Below are positions 43,329-52,002 of a stretch of DNA of 64,000 bases, piece after piece. The DNA is taken from positions 1-64,000 of the forward strand of contig NZ_JAIVLH010000002.1 of assembly GCF_020524345.1 (NCBI RefSeq), given 5' to 3'. The notes below the pieces were generated by a model. The model was not told the DNA's origin, did no database searches, and worked only from the letters and a program-made list of their open reading frames with translations. The DNA is from Metabacillus niabensis. Its GTDB lineage: Bacteria > Bacillota > Bacilli > Bacillales > Bacillaceae. The first letter of the stretch is position 1, and every line of letters starts with the position of its first letter. The position numbers and the translations under genes were made by a program.

Positions 43329-44384
43329 CTAATATTTACTTTTATTTTTTGCTAAGAATAAAGCATATTCGAGAGGTTTATATACGGAAGGATCATGAAT
43401 TGCTCCCAAAGCCGGATAGGGAATATGATTAATTTCAAATATCCATAATTTACCTTTCATATCTAACCCTAAATCAATCCCTAAATCTCCCATATGATAT
43501 CCAGCTTGATCAAATGCTTGACAGATTTTATTTCCAATGGAATCAATTTGGGATTCTAATTTTCTTATGTCAACTTCTGGGAGGAAGGAAGAAGAACTGC
43601 GTAATTGGTCAAATGTATAAATACGAGATACTTTCTTTGGAATAACAATGTTGTTATTAGAGGAAATCCGGAAAAAAACAATGGACTTTTCCCAAACACC
43701 GTTAGAATTTTTGTTCATGTTTAATCGAATATCAGTTGCATTATCTTTATATCTTATGGTTTCTATTCCTTGTTGAAGAATATATTGTCCATTCTTAACC
43801 TTTGATTCAATCCAATTCATCAATTCTTTTATTGTGTCGAATTTAATCAATACACATTCATTCTTAATTGAGTGAAAAACATCAAAGGTACCGTCATTTC
43901 GAGACTTTACTCGGATTATCCCACCACTACTACTGCCGATACTTGGCTTTATTAAAAAGTCTTTGAATAGATTTAATTGTAAAGCTAATCTCTCAAGTTG
44001 AATTTTGTGAGTTATAGGTAGATGTTGTTTAATTATTTTGTGATCTGAGAGAAATTCCCAACCTTCCCACTTATCAAATAAAAAATTATTAAAGAGATTT
44101 ACTCCGAATATATCTTTTAATTTATTTATAATATTTTTATTTAAAAAGCCTTGTATAAAGGCGACATGTGGTAGAGGATATATCCCATCGTCCCATTCTA
44201 GAGATTTCCTATTAAATTTTTTTCCTGCTACTGAATAATTAACTACGTCTATTTTATCCCAGTGAAAGCATATAAAATCTACGTATTCATAAGGAAAATA
44301 CTCAATGTATTTTCTTATTCTTTCTGTTGTTAACCCGATCAATTTATCGTCCCGAATGCATATTCCAATTACTACTAGACTCAT
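43329..44384 (-). CDS. YheD-like spore-coat ATP-grasp protein, copy 6
   Basis: This 351-residue protein begins MSLVVIGICIRDDKLIGL. ATP-grasp elements are IKPSIGSSSGGIIRVKS, YILQQGIETIRYKD, DIRLNMNKNSNG and the metal site LGIDLGLD...WIFEINHIPYP. It is closer to copy 2 than to the full-length YheD-like copies, because the N-terminal domain is short. AGGTGATG precedes the ATG at 44384; in-frame ATG and GTG codons slightly upstream overlap this site. It follows the 78-residue gene on the same strand. Confidence 0.85.
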   Translation of the reverse strand: MSLVVIGICIRDDKLIGLTTERIRKYIEYFPYEYVDFICFHWDKIDVVNYSVAGKKFNRKSLEWDDGIYPLPHVAFIQGFLNKNIINKLKDIFGVNLFNNFLFDKWEGWEFLSDHKIIKQHLPITHKIQLERLALQLNLFKDFLIKPSIGSSSGGIIRVKSRNDGTFDVFHSIKNECVLIKFDTIKELMNWIESKVKNGQYILQQGIETIRYKDNATDIRLNMNKNSNGVWEKSIVFFRISSNNNIVIPKKVSRIYTFDQLRSSSSFLPEVDIRKLESQIDSIGNKICQAFDQAGYHMGDLGIDLGLDMKGKLWIFEINHIPYPALGAIHDPSVYKPLEYALFLAKNKSKY

Positions 44385-44449
44385 TTTCATCACCTAATGT
44401 AACCACCCCTAAAAAATAGAGGTGGCCATTCTTTAATAATAGAACAAGT

Positions 44450-44686
44450 TTAACCCTCTGTAACAGAAATAGTTAAACTTACGACATCTCCAACAACAAT
44501 CTCAATGTCGTCAATCGTTGGGCAAGGAATATTAACTAGAACTAGATCTCCAAGCAAACCACCTAATGGAATTGTTACATCTATCAAACCATCATCTGTC
44601 ATTGGAACCTGAACAACCAAAGGACCAATAGGAATACCAGTAACAGTACCAGTTACAGTTACTGTACAAAGAGCACCAACACCCAT
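44450..44686 (-). CDS. Small beta-rich protein with two Cys, unknown
   Basis: This 78-residue protein is almost free of Lys, Arg and aromatic residues. It is made of alternating Val/Ile/Thr stretches (TVTVTGTVTGIPIGPLVVQV; LVLVNIPCPTIDDIEIVV; VSLTISVTEG), suggesting an all-beta, fibre-like subunit. Two Cys (residues 7 and about 55) could cross-link it. There is no signal peptide, as expected for a protein assembled from the mother cell. AAAGGAG precedes the ATG, and CATATTGTA about 60 bases upstream fits a sigma-K -10. A spore-surface role is a guess. Confidence 0.65.
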   Translation of the reverse strand: MGVGALCTVTVTGTVTGIPIGPLVVQVPMTDDGLIDVTIPLGGLLGDLVLVNIPCPTIDDIEIVVGDVVSLTISVTEG

Positions 44687-44873
44687 AGTTTTAAATCTCC
44701 TTTCAATACAATATTAGGAAATGTTTTTCCTATTATACAATATGAAATACTTAAATTTATGCTTGTATTAGTGTCATTGGTTTTGAAAAATAGATAAAAG
44801 TAATAGTTTAAAAGGAAAGTCCATGTATATATTTAATAATAGCGATACGAAGTCATATGTCATCATAATAATC

Positions 44874-44901
44874 ACTTTTTATTAAGTAACTTCATATAGT
44901 T
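44874..44901 (+). promoter_or_regulatory. Sigma-K-like promoter
   Basis: AC (44874-44875), 17 bases and CATATAGTT (44893-44901) fit the sigma-K pattern with one -10 mismatch, 44 bases before the coiled-coil gene. Confidence 0.4.
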
Positions 44902-44945
44902 TAAAAGATGAACTTTTACAATATGAACTTAAGGGAGTGAAATAG

Positions 44946-45599
44946 GTGTTTGGATTCGGAAGAAGCGAAAAGGAATTTAATGAAGATGAAAAGTATAGCC
45001 AAGATATAACCAATTTACAAAACGTGGTAAATAAATTAGAAATTAAATTAAGTCACTTTGATAATATGTTTAAACATTTGCAGGATGTTCAGGTTCATCA
45101 GGACGTACAAGATGATGTGATTAGTGGACAGCAAATATCAGATATTTATGAAAGGCTACAAGGGATATATGAAAAAGATGAAAGCTATACTGCAAAAATC
45201 TTTGAACTTGAAGAGGCAATCAAAGTAGGGAAAGAAAAGAGTGAAGCAAATACACAAAATATTCATAAATTAATGGAACGATTAGCTCTCCTTGAAAAAA
45301 AACCGGAAGATGAAATCAAAGAAAATGAAGAAGTTAAAATACCCAGCAAATTAAATCGAAAAAGAAAAATTGAGTTTAAGAATAAAAAGCAGTTATCATC
45401 TCTTAGTGGAGACGGTTTTAATGAAAGAATTCAAAGGGTAGGTTCGAATGAAAATCAGAATCACAATAAAAGAAATAAAAAAATAAAGCAACAAGTGAAA
45501 AGAGCATCAATGTCACCATCTGATTTCATAACAAATCATTATCCGAAAGGGCAATTACCAAATCAAATAACCACTTTTAATCCATTAAAATATAGCTGA
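44946..45599 (+). CDS. Coiled-coil protein with basic C-terminal region, unknown
   Basis: This 217-residue protein is of no family I recognise. Residues 15-120 are predicted coiled coil with heptad-like spacing (ITNLQNVVNKLEIKLSHFDN; ELEEAIKVGKEKSEANTQN), followed by a Lys/Arg/Asn-rich stretch (KLNRKRKIEFKNKKQ; KRNKKIKQQVKRA) and a conserved-looking end (SPSDFITNHYPKGQ). The GTG start has AAGGGAG upstream. Position and a sigma-K-like promoter suggest a coat-associated assembly protein. Confidence 0.7.
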   Translation: MFGFGRSEKEFNEDEKYSQDITNLQNVVNKLEIKLSHFDNMFKHLQDVQVHQDVQDDVISGQQISDIYERLQGIYEKDESYTAKIFELEEAIKVGKEKSEANTQNIHKLMERLALLEKKPEDEIKENEEVKIPSKLNRKRKIEFKNKKQLSSLSGDGFNERIQRVGSNENQNHNKRNKKIKQQVKRASMSPSDFITNHYPKGQLPNQITTFNPLKYS

Positions 45600-45626
45600 T
45601 TTACCATCGCACTCTTAAATAGAAGG

Positions 45627-45660
45627 GGCCACTTTAAACACCCTTTAGTGGCCAATACTT
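45627..45660 (+). terminator. Hairpin after the coiled-coil gene
   Basis: GGCCACT pairs with AGTGGCC, followed by AATACTTTT. Confidence 0.55.
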
Positions 45661-45745
45661 TTAAAAAAACAACATTAAAATTCTTTGAGTGATAGTGGGG
45701 AAATAAGGAATTTCACCATTAGTACTTAGTAAAAACATTGATTGC

Positions 45746-46498
45746 TTATTTTTTCGTTTCATTTTGAATGCGATGTATATTTCTATACATGGGCTTTAGT
45801 GATTCTAATTCAAGGAAACCTTTTGTTTGAGGGGCTGCATTTACTTCAATTACATAAATTTCACCTTTTTCATCAATCCCTATATCTAAGCCCCAAATTG
45901 TTTGCTTTGTAAAATATTCATGAAGACATCTTGAAATAGATAAAACAATTTTTTCTAAATTTAATTGAAATTCAATTAGTTCAAGATTTTTGATATTTGA
46001 AATTTTTAGAGCTTCGTCTACAGTTATTATTTTAGATCCATGTTCAAAGTTTGTTACTGCATATCCCTTTTTTGCAATCCGGCCATACATTCCTGTTATG
46101 AGCCATTCATTCTTATATAGCTGTGAAATATACCTGAGATCAAATGGTGACCCTAAAATCTTTGCCAAAGGTATATAATATTGAACAATACATGGAATGG
46201 AAGGATGTTCTAATTTTTTTAGATACGTATAAAGTACCTCAATTCCTTTTATATATTTTGGTTTTTTTCCGGGATATAAAAGTTCATATTCTTGTGGGTT
46301 GATTTCATTTATCATAATGACACCATTTCCAAGAGAACCTCTACTTGGTTTTACTACAACTTTTTTGTGTTTAATTAATAAATTTGTAAGATGATTCTTT
46401 GTTAAAATATTCGTTTCAGGAATATGCTGCTTTAAGAAGGGATCTTTCATGATGAGCTCATTTTTATGAAATTTGTTATTGATCTTATACTTTTCCAT
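45746..46498 (-). CDS. YheC-like ATP-grasp core without N-terminal domain, copy 7
   Basis: At 250 residues this is about 100 residues shorter than its relatives: it starts just before the ATP-grasp fold (NELIMKDPFLKQHIPETNIL). The core looks complete: VKPSRGSLGNGVIMI, IVQYYIPLAKILG, PFDLRYISQLYKN, and the metal site WGLDIGID...YVIEVNAAPQT. AGGAG lies seven bases before the ATG at 46498, so the short form is probably the real protein, not a truncation artefact. It is divergent from copy 8, with 72 bases between them. Confidence 0.82.
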   Translation of the reverse strand: MEKYKINNKFHKNELIMKDPFLKQHIPETNILTKNHLTNLLIKHKKVVVKPSRGSLGNGVIMINEINPQEYELLYPGKKPKYIKGIEVLYTYLKKLEHPSIPCIVQYYIPLAKILGSPFDLRYISQLYKNEWLITGMYGRIAKKGYAVTNFEHGSKIITVDEALKISNIKNLELIEFQLNLEKIVLSISRCLHEYFTKQTIWGLDIGIDEKGEIYVIEVNAAPQTKGFLELESLKPMYRNIHRIQNETKK

Positions 46499-46570
46499 AT
46501 TCATTACTCCTAACATAATTCTGTAAGGCTAATTGAGAGTAAGGTAAAAATTTATTATGGGTGATAACAT

Positions 46571-47647
46571 ATGAAGAAGAATATTGGAATTTTAGTAAGC
46601 GCCTATCTCTACAATAAAATTCAAACGGGAATTGAGACCAATGAATGTATCCCTTTTTATGAAGAGGCTTGTGCTCAATATGGATTGACACCATGTTTTT
46701 TTCGACTAGCTGATCTTACCAAAGGAAAGAAACATGTAAAGTCATTGGTTAAAGATGAACACAATCGCTACTCATTCAAAGTAATAAAGACACCTATGAT
46801 CATCCATAACCGGGTTTTGTTGTACCATAGAAGAGAGCAAGAGAAAATAGTTTCACTTCTAAAAGAAGGTATCAAGTTCTATAATGCATTTACAAAGATT
46901 TCTAAGCTTACAATTCATCAATACTTAGAAGCGGAGGATAAGTTTAAGTGTTTTTTACCTGAAACCCGTAAGACAAACAAAAATAACTTCTTACAGATGA
47001 TCAATTTGTACGAAGATCTTATCATAAAACCAAATTACGGAACCCTTGGTAAAGGTATTACACGAATAATGAGGCATAGTGACAATGTTTGTTTAGTAAT
47101 TAATGGCAAAAAAAAATACAATATTCCACTAAATGGTAACTGGGCTAGTGAGGTAAACGAAATTATCCTTAATCCAACCAACATTATTCAACAAAGAATT
47201 CAATTAGGAACATATGAAGATAAACCATTTGATTTTAGAGTTTCAGTCCAAAAAAATGAACTCGGAAATTGGCAAGTGACTGGCATAGTATGCAAGGTTG
47301 CAAATTTAGGTAAATATACAACGAATGTAGCTTCAGGAGGGAGATGTTATGACCCTAAAATTGTTTTAAATCATCTAAAAATGAATACAGACGATATACT
47401 AGCTAAGATTAGGTCATTGTCATTAAAGATTGCACAACATCTTGACGGAAAATTAACGAACCTTGCTGATTTAGGACTGGATATAGGAATCACAGAAAAA
47501 GGTATTCCAATGTTTATCGAATGCAATTTTCGTGATTTGAGGATAACATTCAAAGAAGCAGGATTATTTAATGAATGGAAAGCTACTTATTTTACTCCCA
47601 TAAAATATGCAAATTTTTTAATCAATAATATTGAAGATAAAGATTAA
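46571..47647 (+). CDS. YheC-like spore-coat ATP-grasp protein, copy 8
   Basis: This 358-residue protein begins MKKNIGILVSAYLYNKIQ and has the ATP-grasp elements IKPNYGTLGKGITRIM, IIQQRIQLGTYED, PFDFRVSVQKNELG and the metal site DLGLDIGIT...MFIECNFRD. It closely follows the layout of copies 1 and 4. The GGGTGA upstream is a modest ribosome-binding site. It is the last ligase of the island before the glycan genes. Confidence 0.87.
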   Translation: MKKNIGILVSAYLYNKIQTGIETNECIPFYEEACAQYGLTPCFFRLADLTKGKKHVKSLVKDEHNRYSFKVIKTPMIIHNRVLLYHRREQEKIVSLLKEGIKFYNAFTKISKLTIHQYLEAEDKFKCFLPETRKTNKNNFLQMINLYEDLIIKPNYGTLGKGITRIMRHSDNVCLVINGKKKYNIPLNGNWASEVNEIILNPTNIIQQRIQLGTYEDKPFDFRVSVQKNELGNWQVTGIVCKVANLGKYTTNVASGGRCYDPKIVLNHLKMNTDDILAKIRSLSLKIAQHLDGKLTNLADLGLDIGITEKGIPMFIECNFRDLRITFKEAGLFNEWKATYFTPIKYANFLINNIEDKD

Positions 47648-47673
47648 GAAAAATATATTGTACTTTATAGTAT

Positions 47674-48672
47674 TTAAATTTGCTGATAGATTTGCTTTAG
47701 TTTTTTTGCAATTATTCCCGAATCATGATGTGCCTCGGCATAATTTCTACCTTGTTGACCTAAGTGATGCCTCTTTTTGGCATCTACTAATAAAGATTTG
47801 AGATTCAAATACAATGTATCAGGGTTCGCATTTACAATAGGTAATTCTTGCGGATATTTCTCTATTAAATCGTCCCGAAGGTAACAAATAACTGGTTTAC
47901 CTAATGCCATGGCTTCCAAACTAAAAACTCCAAAAGAGCCGATTAACAATTGATCAATCACGATATCTGCTGTTCGATATAATTTTAAAGCTTCTTCATG
48001 TGAAAGGTTTGTTAGAAGTCTAAACCTAAAACGATGCCCTTCTTTTTGTAGTCGATCAATAGCTGCTAATACATGTTTTGTCCCCTTAACTTTATAATGG
48101 GTTGGAGAATGGATTATTAGAGGTTTCTCTTGATGTAGTGAAGGATATTTTGGAAGAAAATGATCTAAATGAATTGCTTGGGGAACGACATGTATTTTTT
48201 TATAGAAACCCTCTATATATGGTTTAAGTTCATGATCAGCAACAATAGCGTGATCAATTGAAGCTGATAATTGTTTTAAAATTGAAATTCTTTTATTTTC
48301 ATCTGAGAATCCTTTTTTTATTTGAACATAAGGATTATTAAAGTTTCTCGCAACAGAAATTCTGCGGACATCAGAACCACGATGTTGAACAATTAATTTT
48401 TTACCTTGTGCCTTTAAAAGGGGAAGATCGCTTCTGTCAAACATAAATGTCCTACCGAAATGGAAATGAAATACATCGAATTCTTTACTTGCATCTGTTA
48501 GTATACGATTTAATTGTGCTTTTGTAAGCTCCTTTTGTTCAAAGCAAACATCTGCCTTAAATTTCTGTGTTGAACTCATCATATGATAGGATTTAGAATT
48601 AACACCAATTTTCTTTAGGGATTCACACATAGTGATCATCTGTCCGCCGAAACCATAATGAAGGACCCTCAT
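47674..48672 (-). CDS. Glycosyltransferase, GT4-like (paralogue of 55113)
   Basis: This 332-residue protein begins MRVLHYGFGGQMITMCESLK and contains FDVFHFHFGRTF, HRGSDVRRISVARNFNNPY, AIVADHELKPYIEGFYKK and VIDQLLIGSFGVFSLEAMALGKPV, the last resembling the nucleotide-sugar-binding E-x7-E loop of GT4 enzymes. Its layout and several motifs (VRR[IF]S[IV]A, Y[LV]RDDL) recur in the gene at 55113. It is soluble, without membrane segments. AGGGAG precedes the ATG. Sugar donor unknown. Confidence 0.82.
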   Translation of the reverse strand: MRVLHYGFGGQMITMCESLKKIGVNSKSYHMMSSTQKFKADVCFEQKELTKAQLNRILTDASKEFDVFHFHFGRTFMFDRSDLPLLKAQGKKLIVQHRGSDVRRISVARNFNNPYVQIKKGFSDENKRISILKQLSASIDHAIVADHELKPYIEGFYKKIHVVPQAIHLDHFLPKYPSLHQEKPLIIHSPTHYKVKGTKHVLAAIDRLQKEGHRFRFRLLTNLSHEEALKLYRTADIVIDQLLIGSFGVFSLEAMALGKPVICYLRDDLIEKYPQELPIVNANPDTLYLNLKSLLVDAKKRHHLGQQGRNYAEAHHDSGIIAKKLKQIYQQI

Positions 48673-48838
48673 GATAATCTCCCTTCTAACTCAGTTTAGT
48701 AAATGAGTATTTTGAATAATTAAAAAATATTCTCTTATCCTTAAACAAATAAATCATTCATATAGTCTAAAGTTTTATTTACAATGAATTATTTAACTAC
48801 TTTTTTGAAAAATTGAACATACAATAACAAAATAGAAG

Positions 48839-49774
48839 TTATTTGTGTTTTAGTAAAGAACGACTTATCGCATTTGAGATCTCAAGTGCTTTAATCCCAT
48901 GAATTGCTGTAACTCTAGGATCGTTATCATTTTTAATACAATTAATGAAACTTAGCAGCTGATTTTTCAGAGGTTGAGATGTTGATGGAACATGTTGAGT
49001 TTCTGTATGAATAATGGATGTGTTACTTATTTCATTATTCGATTTTATCACTTTAATTTCATTTTTTAATAAGTCGGCTTCTATATATGAATTTTCTTGA
49101 AAAATTTGTATCATTCTTTTTTTATATGGAGCTTTGAAACTTGCAGTAATATGTGCTACTACTTCTTTAGAGGATTTAAGGAGTACCATTGCATGTTTAG
49201 GTGTACTTTCAATTATGTTGCCCATCGAAAAAAATGTAGTAATTTCATCATCAAGTAGTTCTTCCAAAATATAAAGATCATGAATCATTAAATCTTGAAC
49301 AACATCAATATTTTTTAGCTTTTCGTTATATGGACTCATTCTGTGCATATATATGGCAAGAATTTCAGCTTGTGTCATCTTGTTTTTTAGAACTTGAATT
49401 AATGGGTTAAATAGTTCAATATGTCCAACCTGAAATTTTATTCCAGCTTTATCAGCTTTTTCTTTTAGTATTTTTGCTTGATCAATTGAAAAGGCAATGG
49501 GTTTTTCCATTAATATATGGACTTTATGTTGAATACATAATAATCCTATCTCATAATGAAATTCGGTTGGAACAGCAATACTTACAGCATCTACTTCTTT
49601 TAGTAAATCTGTTACATGTTCAAACATTAAAATATTATATTTTTTTGATATTTGTGTTGATTTTTTTAGATCATTATCATAGACTCCAACCAGATTACAA
49701 TACTGAGCTAAAGTGGAATATGTTAATACATGTTTTTCTCCCATATTTCCAATTCCGATTACACCGACTTTCAT
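48839..49774 (-). CDS. Gfo/Idh/MocA dehydrogenase, WbpB/WlbA-like
   Basis: The 311-residue protein has GVIGIGNMGEKHVLTY at the N-terminus, EKPIA in the catalytic-lysine position and GHIELFNP, MIHDLYILEELL in the C-terminal part, which match the WbpB/WlbA group. Those enzymes oxidise carbon 3 of UDP-GlcNAc-uronic acid (UDP-GlcNAcA), the step before amination. The matching dehydrogenase (59243), aminotransferase (60584), acetyltransferase (49960) and 2-epimerase (50716) are in this window. AGGAGG precedes the ATG. It is divergent from the acetyltransferase. Confidence 0.85.
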   Translation of the reverse strand: MKVGVIGIGNMGEKHVLTYSTLAQYCNLVGVYDNDLKKSTQISKKYNILMFEHVTDLLKEVDAVSIAVPTEFHYEIGLLCIQHKVHILMEKPIAFSIDQAKILKEKADKAGIKFQVGHIELFNPLIQVLKNKMTQAEILAIYMHRMSPYNEKLKNIDVVQDLMIHDLYILEELLDDEITTFFSMGNIIESTPKHAMVLLKSSKEVVAHITASFKAPYKKRMIQIFQENSYIEADLLKNEIKVIKSNNEISNTSIIHTETQHVPSTSQPLKNQLLSFINCIKNDNDPRVTAIHGIKALEISNAISRSLLKHK

Positions 49775-49959
49775 ATAATACCTCCTAGTTGCCTTAATTC
49801 TACTTCTTAGCTTATGCTGTACGGATAAATAGAGTTATTGTCTTTGTTGGATTCATATGAAAAATTGGCGATTGTCTTACATAGATTCTGAATTTCTAGA
49901 CTGTTTTTACTGTTATGAAAGTTATAGCAGCCTTTCTTTAAAAGAATAGGAGGACAATT

Positions 49960-50637
49960 ATGAAAAACTATCCTGCAAGTATTAAAATAGGTCAAAATGT
50001 TGTGATAGAAGAGGGAGCTATTATTGGTGAAAATGTAAAAATTGGTCACAATACAGTAATCCTGAAAGATACTGAAATTGGAGAAAATGTAGAAATTGGC
50101 TCAAATTGTGTATTAGGTATTATCCCGGGTGGCAATCGGAAAATGAGGGAAATAAACAGAGTGGATAAACCAGTAGTCATTAATAATGGAGTTAGGATAG
50201 GTAACTTAGTTTCAATCTATTCGAATACTGTCATTAATGAAAATGTTTTTATTGGTGATCAGGCAAGTATTAGAGAGAATGTCATCATAGGGGAAGAGAC
50301 TGTAGTTGGAAGATCGGCCATTATTGAACTTAATACTCGAATAGGAAAAAGGTGTACCATCCAAACTTTAGCATATGTAACTGGTGACACTGTTTTAGAA
50401 GATCAAGTTTTTATTGGTCCATGTGTCTCGATGTCGAATGATAAATATATGGGAGCGAAAGATTATAATTTAAAAGGTCCTTATATAAAAGAAGGAGCAA
50501 AAATTGGTAATAATGCTTCTATTTTGCCAGGTATAAGTATTGGGATGAGAACGATTGTGGGAGCAGGGTCAGTTGTGACAAAAGATATATTAGATGATGA
50601 AATCGTTGTTGGGGTACCAGCAAAACAAAAGCCTTAA
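49960..50637 (+). CDS. Hexapeptide-repeat acetyltransferase, WbpD-like
   Basis: The 225-residue protein is a left-handed beta-helix made of hexapeptide repeats (IGENVKIGHNTVI, IGENVEIGSNCVL, IGNNASILPGISIG), with MSNDKYMG before the last turns. It resembles WbpD/WlbB, which acetylate the 3-amino group of UDP-GlcNAc(3N)A, but it is longer than the usual 190 or so residues because of an added repeat block. TAGGAGG precedes the ATG. It faces the 2-epimerase gene, with a shared terminator between. Confidence 0.82.
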   Translation: MKNYPASIKIGQNVVIEEGAIIGENVKIGHNTVILKDTEIGENVEIGSNCVLGIIPGGNRKMREINRVDKPVVINNGVRIGNLVSIYSNTVINENVFIGDQASIRENVIIGEETVVGRSAIIELNTRIGKRCTIQTLAYVTGDTVLEDQVFIGPCVSMSNDKYMGAKDYNLKGPYIKEGAKIGNNASILPGISIGMRTIVGAGSVVTKDILDDEIVVGVPAKQKP

Positions 50638-50645
50638 TAAAATGT

Positions 50646-50693
50646 AAATAACAAATCCAGTGTCGACATGGTTTGACACTGGATTTGTTATTT
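50646..50693. terminator. Bidirectional terminator
   Basis: A 19-bp perfect stem (50646-50664 with 50675-50693; AAATCCAGTGTC core) with a 10-base loop lies between the converging acetyltransferase and epimerase genes. Confidence 0.9.
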
Positions 50694-50715
50694 ATAATGT
50701 TTAAAAATGACTCAG

Positions 50716-51792
50716 TTATTTGAAGTTTAATAAAATGTTAGTCATGATTTTGGAGGAATGACCGTCTCCGAAGATTGCAGGATAATTAGAAGGTTTCTTA
50801 ACATTTGCTATAGCATGTGAAATGTTACCTAAATTTGATGCACCTACTAATGTATTCCACTTAGAATCAACAGTTTCAGTCCACTCTGTTTCATCACGAA
50901 GTGTAATACATGGTACCCGTAGCATATATGCTTCTTTTTGAACACCTCCTGAGTCAGTTAATATCGCTTTTGCGAAATTTTCAATATGAATCATATCAAA
51001 ATAGGGAAGTGGTTCAATGGTTTTTATATTGGAAGAATGAAGTAAATTCAATAAATTCATTTGTTTAATTTTCTCTTTTGTTCGGGGGTGTATAGGAAAG
51101 ATGACTTTCATATCCAATTCATTAAATGCTTCGAGAATTGTTTTAAGTCGATGATAGTTATCTGTATTTTCTGCCCGATGAATAGTAGCAAGGTAATACT
51201 CTTCTTTAGTTAGATTTAAATCTGATAAAATTGTTGAATGGTTTAGTGCATACGATTTATAGAATAAGAGTGCATCATAATTAATATCTCCAGTCAAAAA
51301 TACTCCGTGATTAATACCTTCTTTTTTTAAATTGTTAACTGCAGTTTGAGTAGGGCAAAAAAATAAAGTTGAAAGATGATCTGTTACAACTCTATTAATC
51401 TCTTCAGGCATTTTTTTATTGTAACTTCTAAGACCTGATTCCACATGTGCAATAGGAATATTAAGTTTTGCAGCTGATAAACTACCTGCTAATGTGGAAT
51501 TTGTATCACCATATACAAGTACAATATCAGGTTTTTCTTCTACCATAATCTCTTCAAGCTTACATAGCATTTTAGAGGTTTGTTTACCATGGGGTCCAGA
51601 ACCAATTTTTAGGTGATAATCTGGAACTGGCAGCTTAAGTTCATTAAAAAAAATATCAGACATATTCACATCGTAATGTTGTCCAGTATGAACAATTATC
51701 TCTTGTAAATCAGGCTCTTGTACTATTATTTTAGAGAGCATACATGCTTTAATAAACTGTGGCCTCGCCCCTACAACCGTAAGGATTTTCAA
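50716..51792 (-). CDS. UDP-GlcNAc-type 2-epimerase (WecB/WbpI family)
   Basis: The 358-residue protein begins KILTVVGARPQFIKACML and has GQHYDVNMSD, VYGDTNSTLAG, HVESGLRSYNKKMPEE and DSGGVQKEAYMLRVPC, the hallmarks of non-hydrolysing UDP-HexNAc 2-epimerases. This family includes WecB/MnaA (UDP-GlcNAc to UDP-ManNAc) and WbpI/WlbD (UDP-2,3-diacetamido-glucuronate to the manno form). With the other WbpA/B/E/D-type genes here, the WbpI role is more likely, though the sequence alone does not separate them. The start is TTG with AAGGAGG seven bases away. Confidence 0.88.
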   Translation of the reverse strand: MKILTVVGARPQFIKACMLSKIIVQEPDLQEIIVHTGQHYDVNMSDIFFNELKLPVPDYHLKIGSGPHGKQTSKMLCKLEEIMVEEKPDIVLVYGDTNSTLAGSLSAAKLNIPIAHVESGLRSYNKKMPEEINRVVTDHLSTLFFCPTQTAVNNLKKEGINHGVFLTGDINYDALLFYKSYALNHSTILSDLNLTKEEYYLATIHRAENTDNYHRLKTILEAFNELDMKVIFPIHPRTKEKIKQMNLLNLLHSSNIKTIEPLPYFDMIHIENFAKAILTDSGGVQKEAYMLRVPCITLRDETEWTETVDSKWNTLVGASNLGNISHAIANVKKPSNYPAIFGDGHSSKIMTNILLNFK

Positions 51793-51809
51793 AAAAACTC
51801 CTCCTTTTT

Positions 51810-51850
51810 TCTATAAAAAATAGAATGTATAATATTCTATTTTTTATAGA
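51810..51850. repeat. Perfect AT-only inverted repeat between divergent glycan genes
   Basis: TCTATAAAAAATAGAAT (51810-51826) and its exact complement (51834-51850) flank a 7-base centre. The 41-base element lies 18 bases upstream of the epimerase start codon, within the 210-base gap shared with the dehydratase gene at 52003. It has no T run outside, so is not a normal terminator. It could be an operator or a cruciform. Confidence 0.7.
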
Positions 51851-52002
51851 AAAAATGGTTACTAAACTTTTGGGTTAACATAAATAATAATAGGTAAGTG
51901 ATACCTAAATTTTTATCATGTAGATAATTGTCCCTTACGTAAATGGTAATCAGTGAATAAAATTTATTAACTAAAAACTGAAACTACGGGGGATTTTGAA
52001 CG

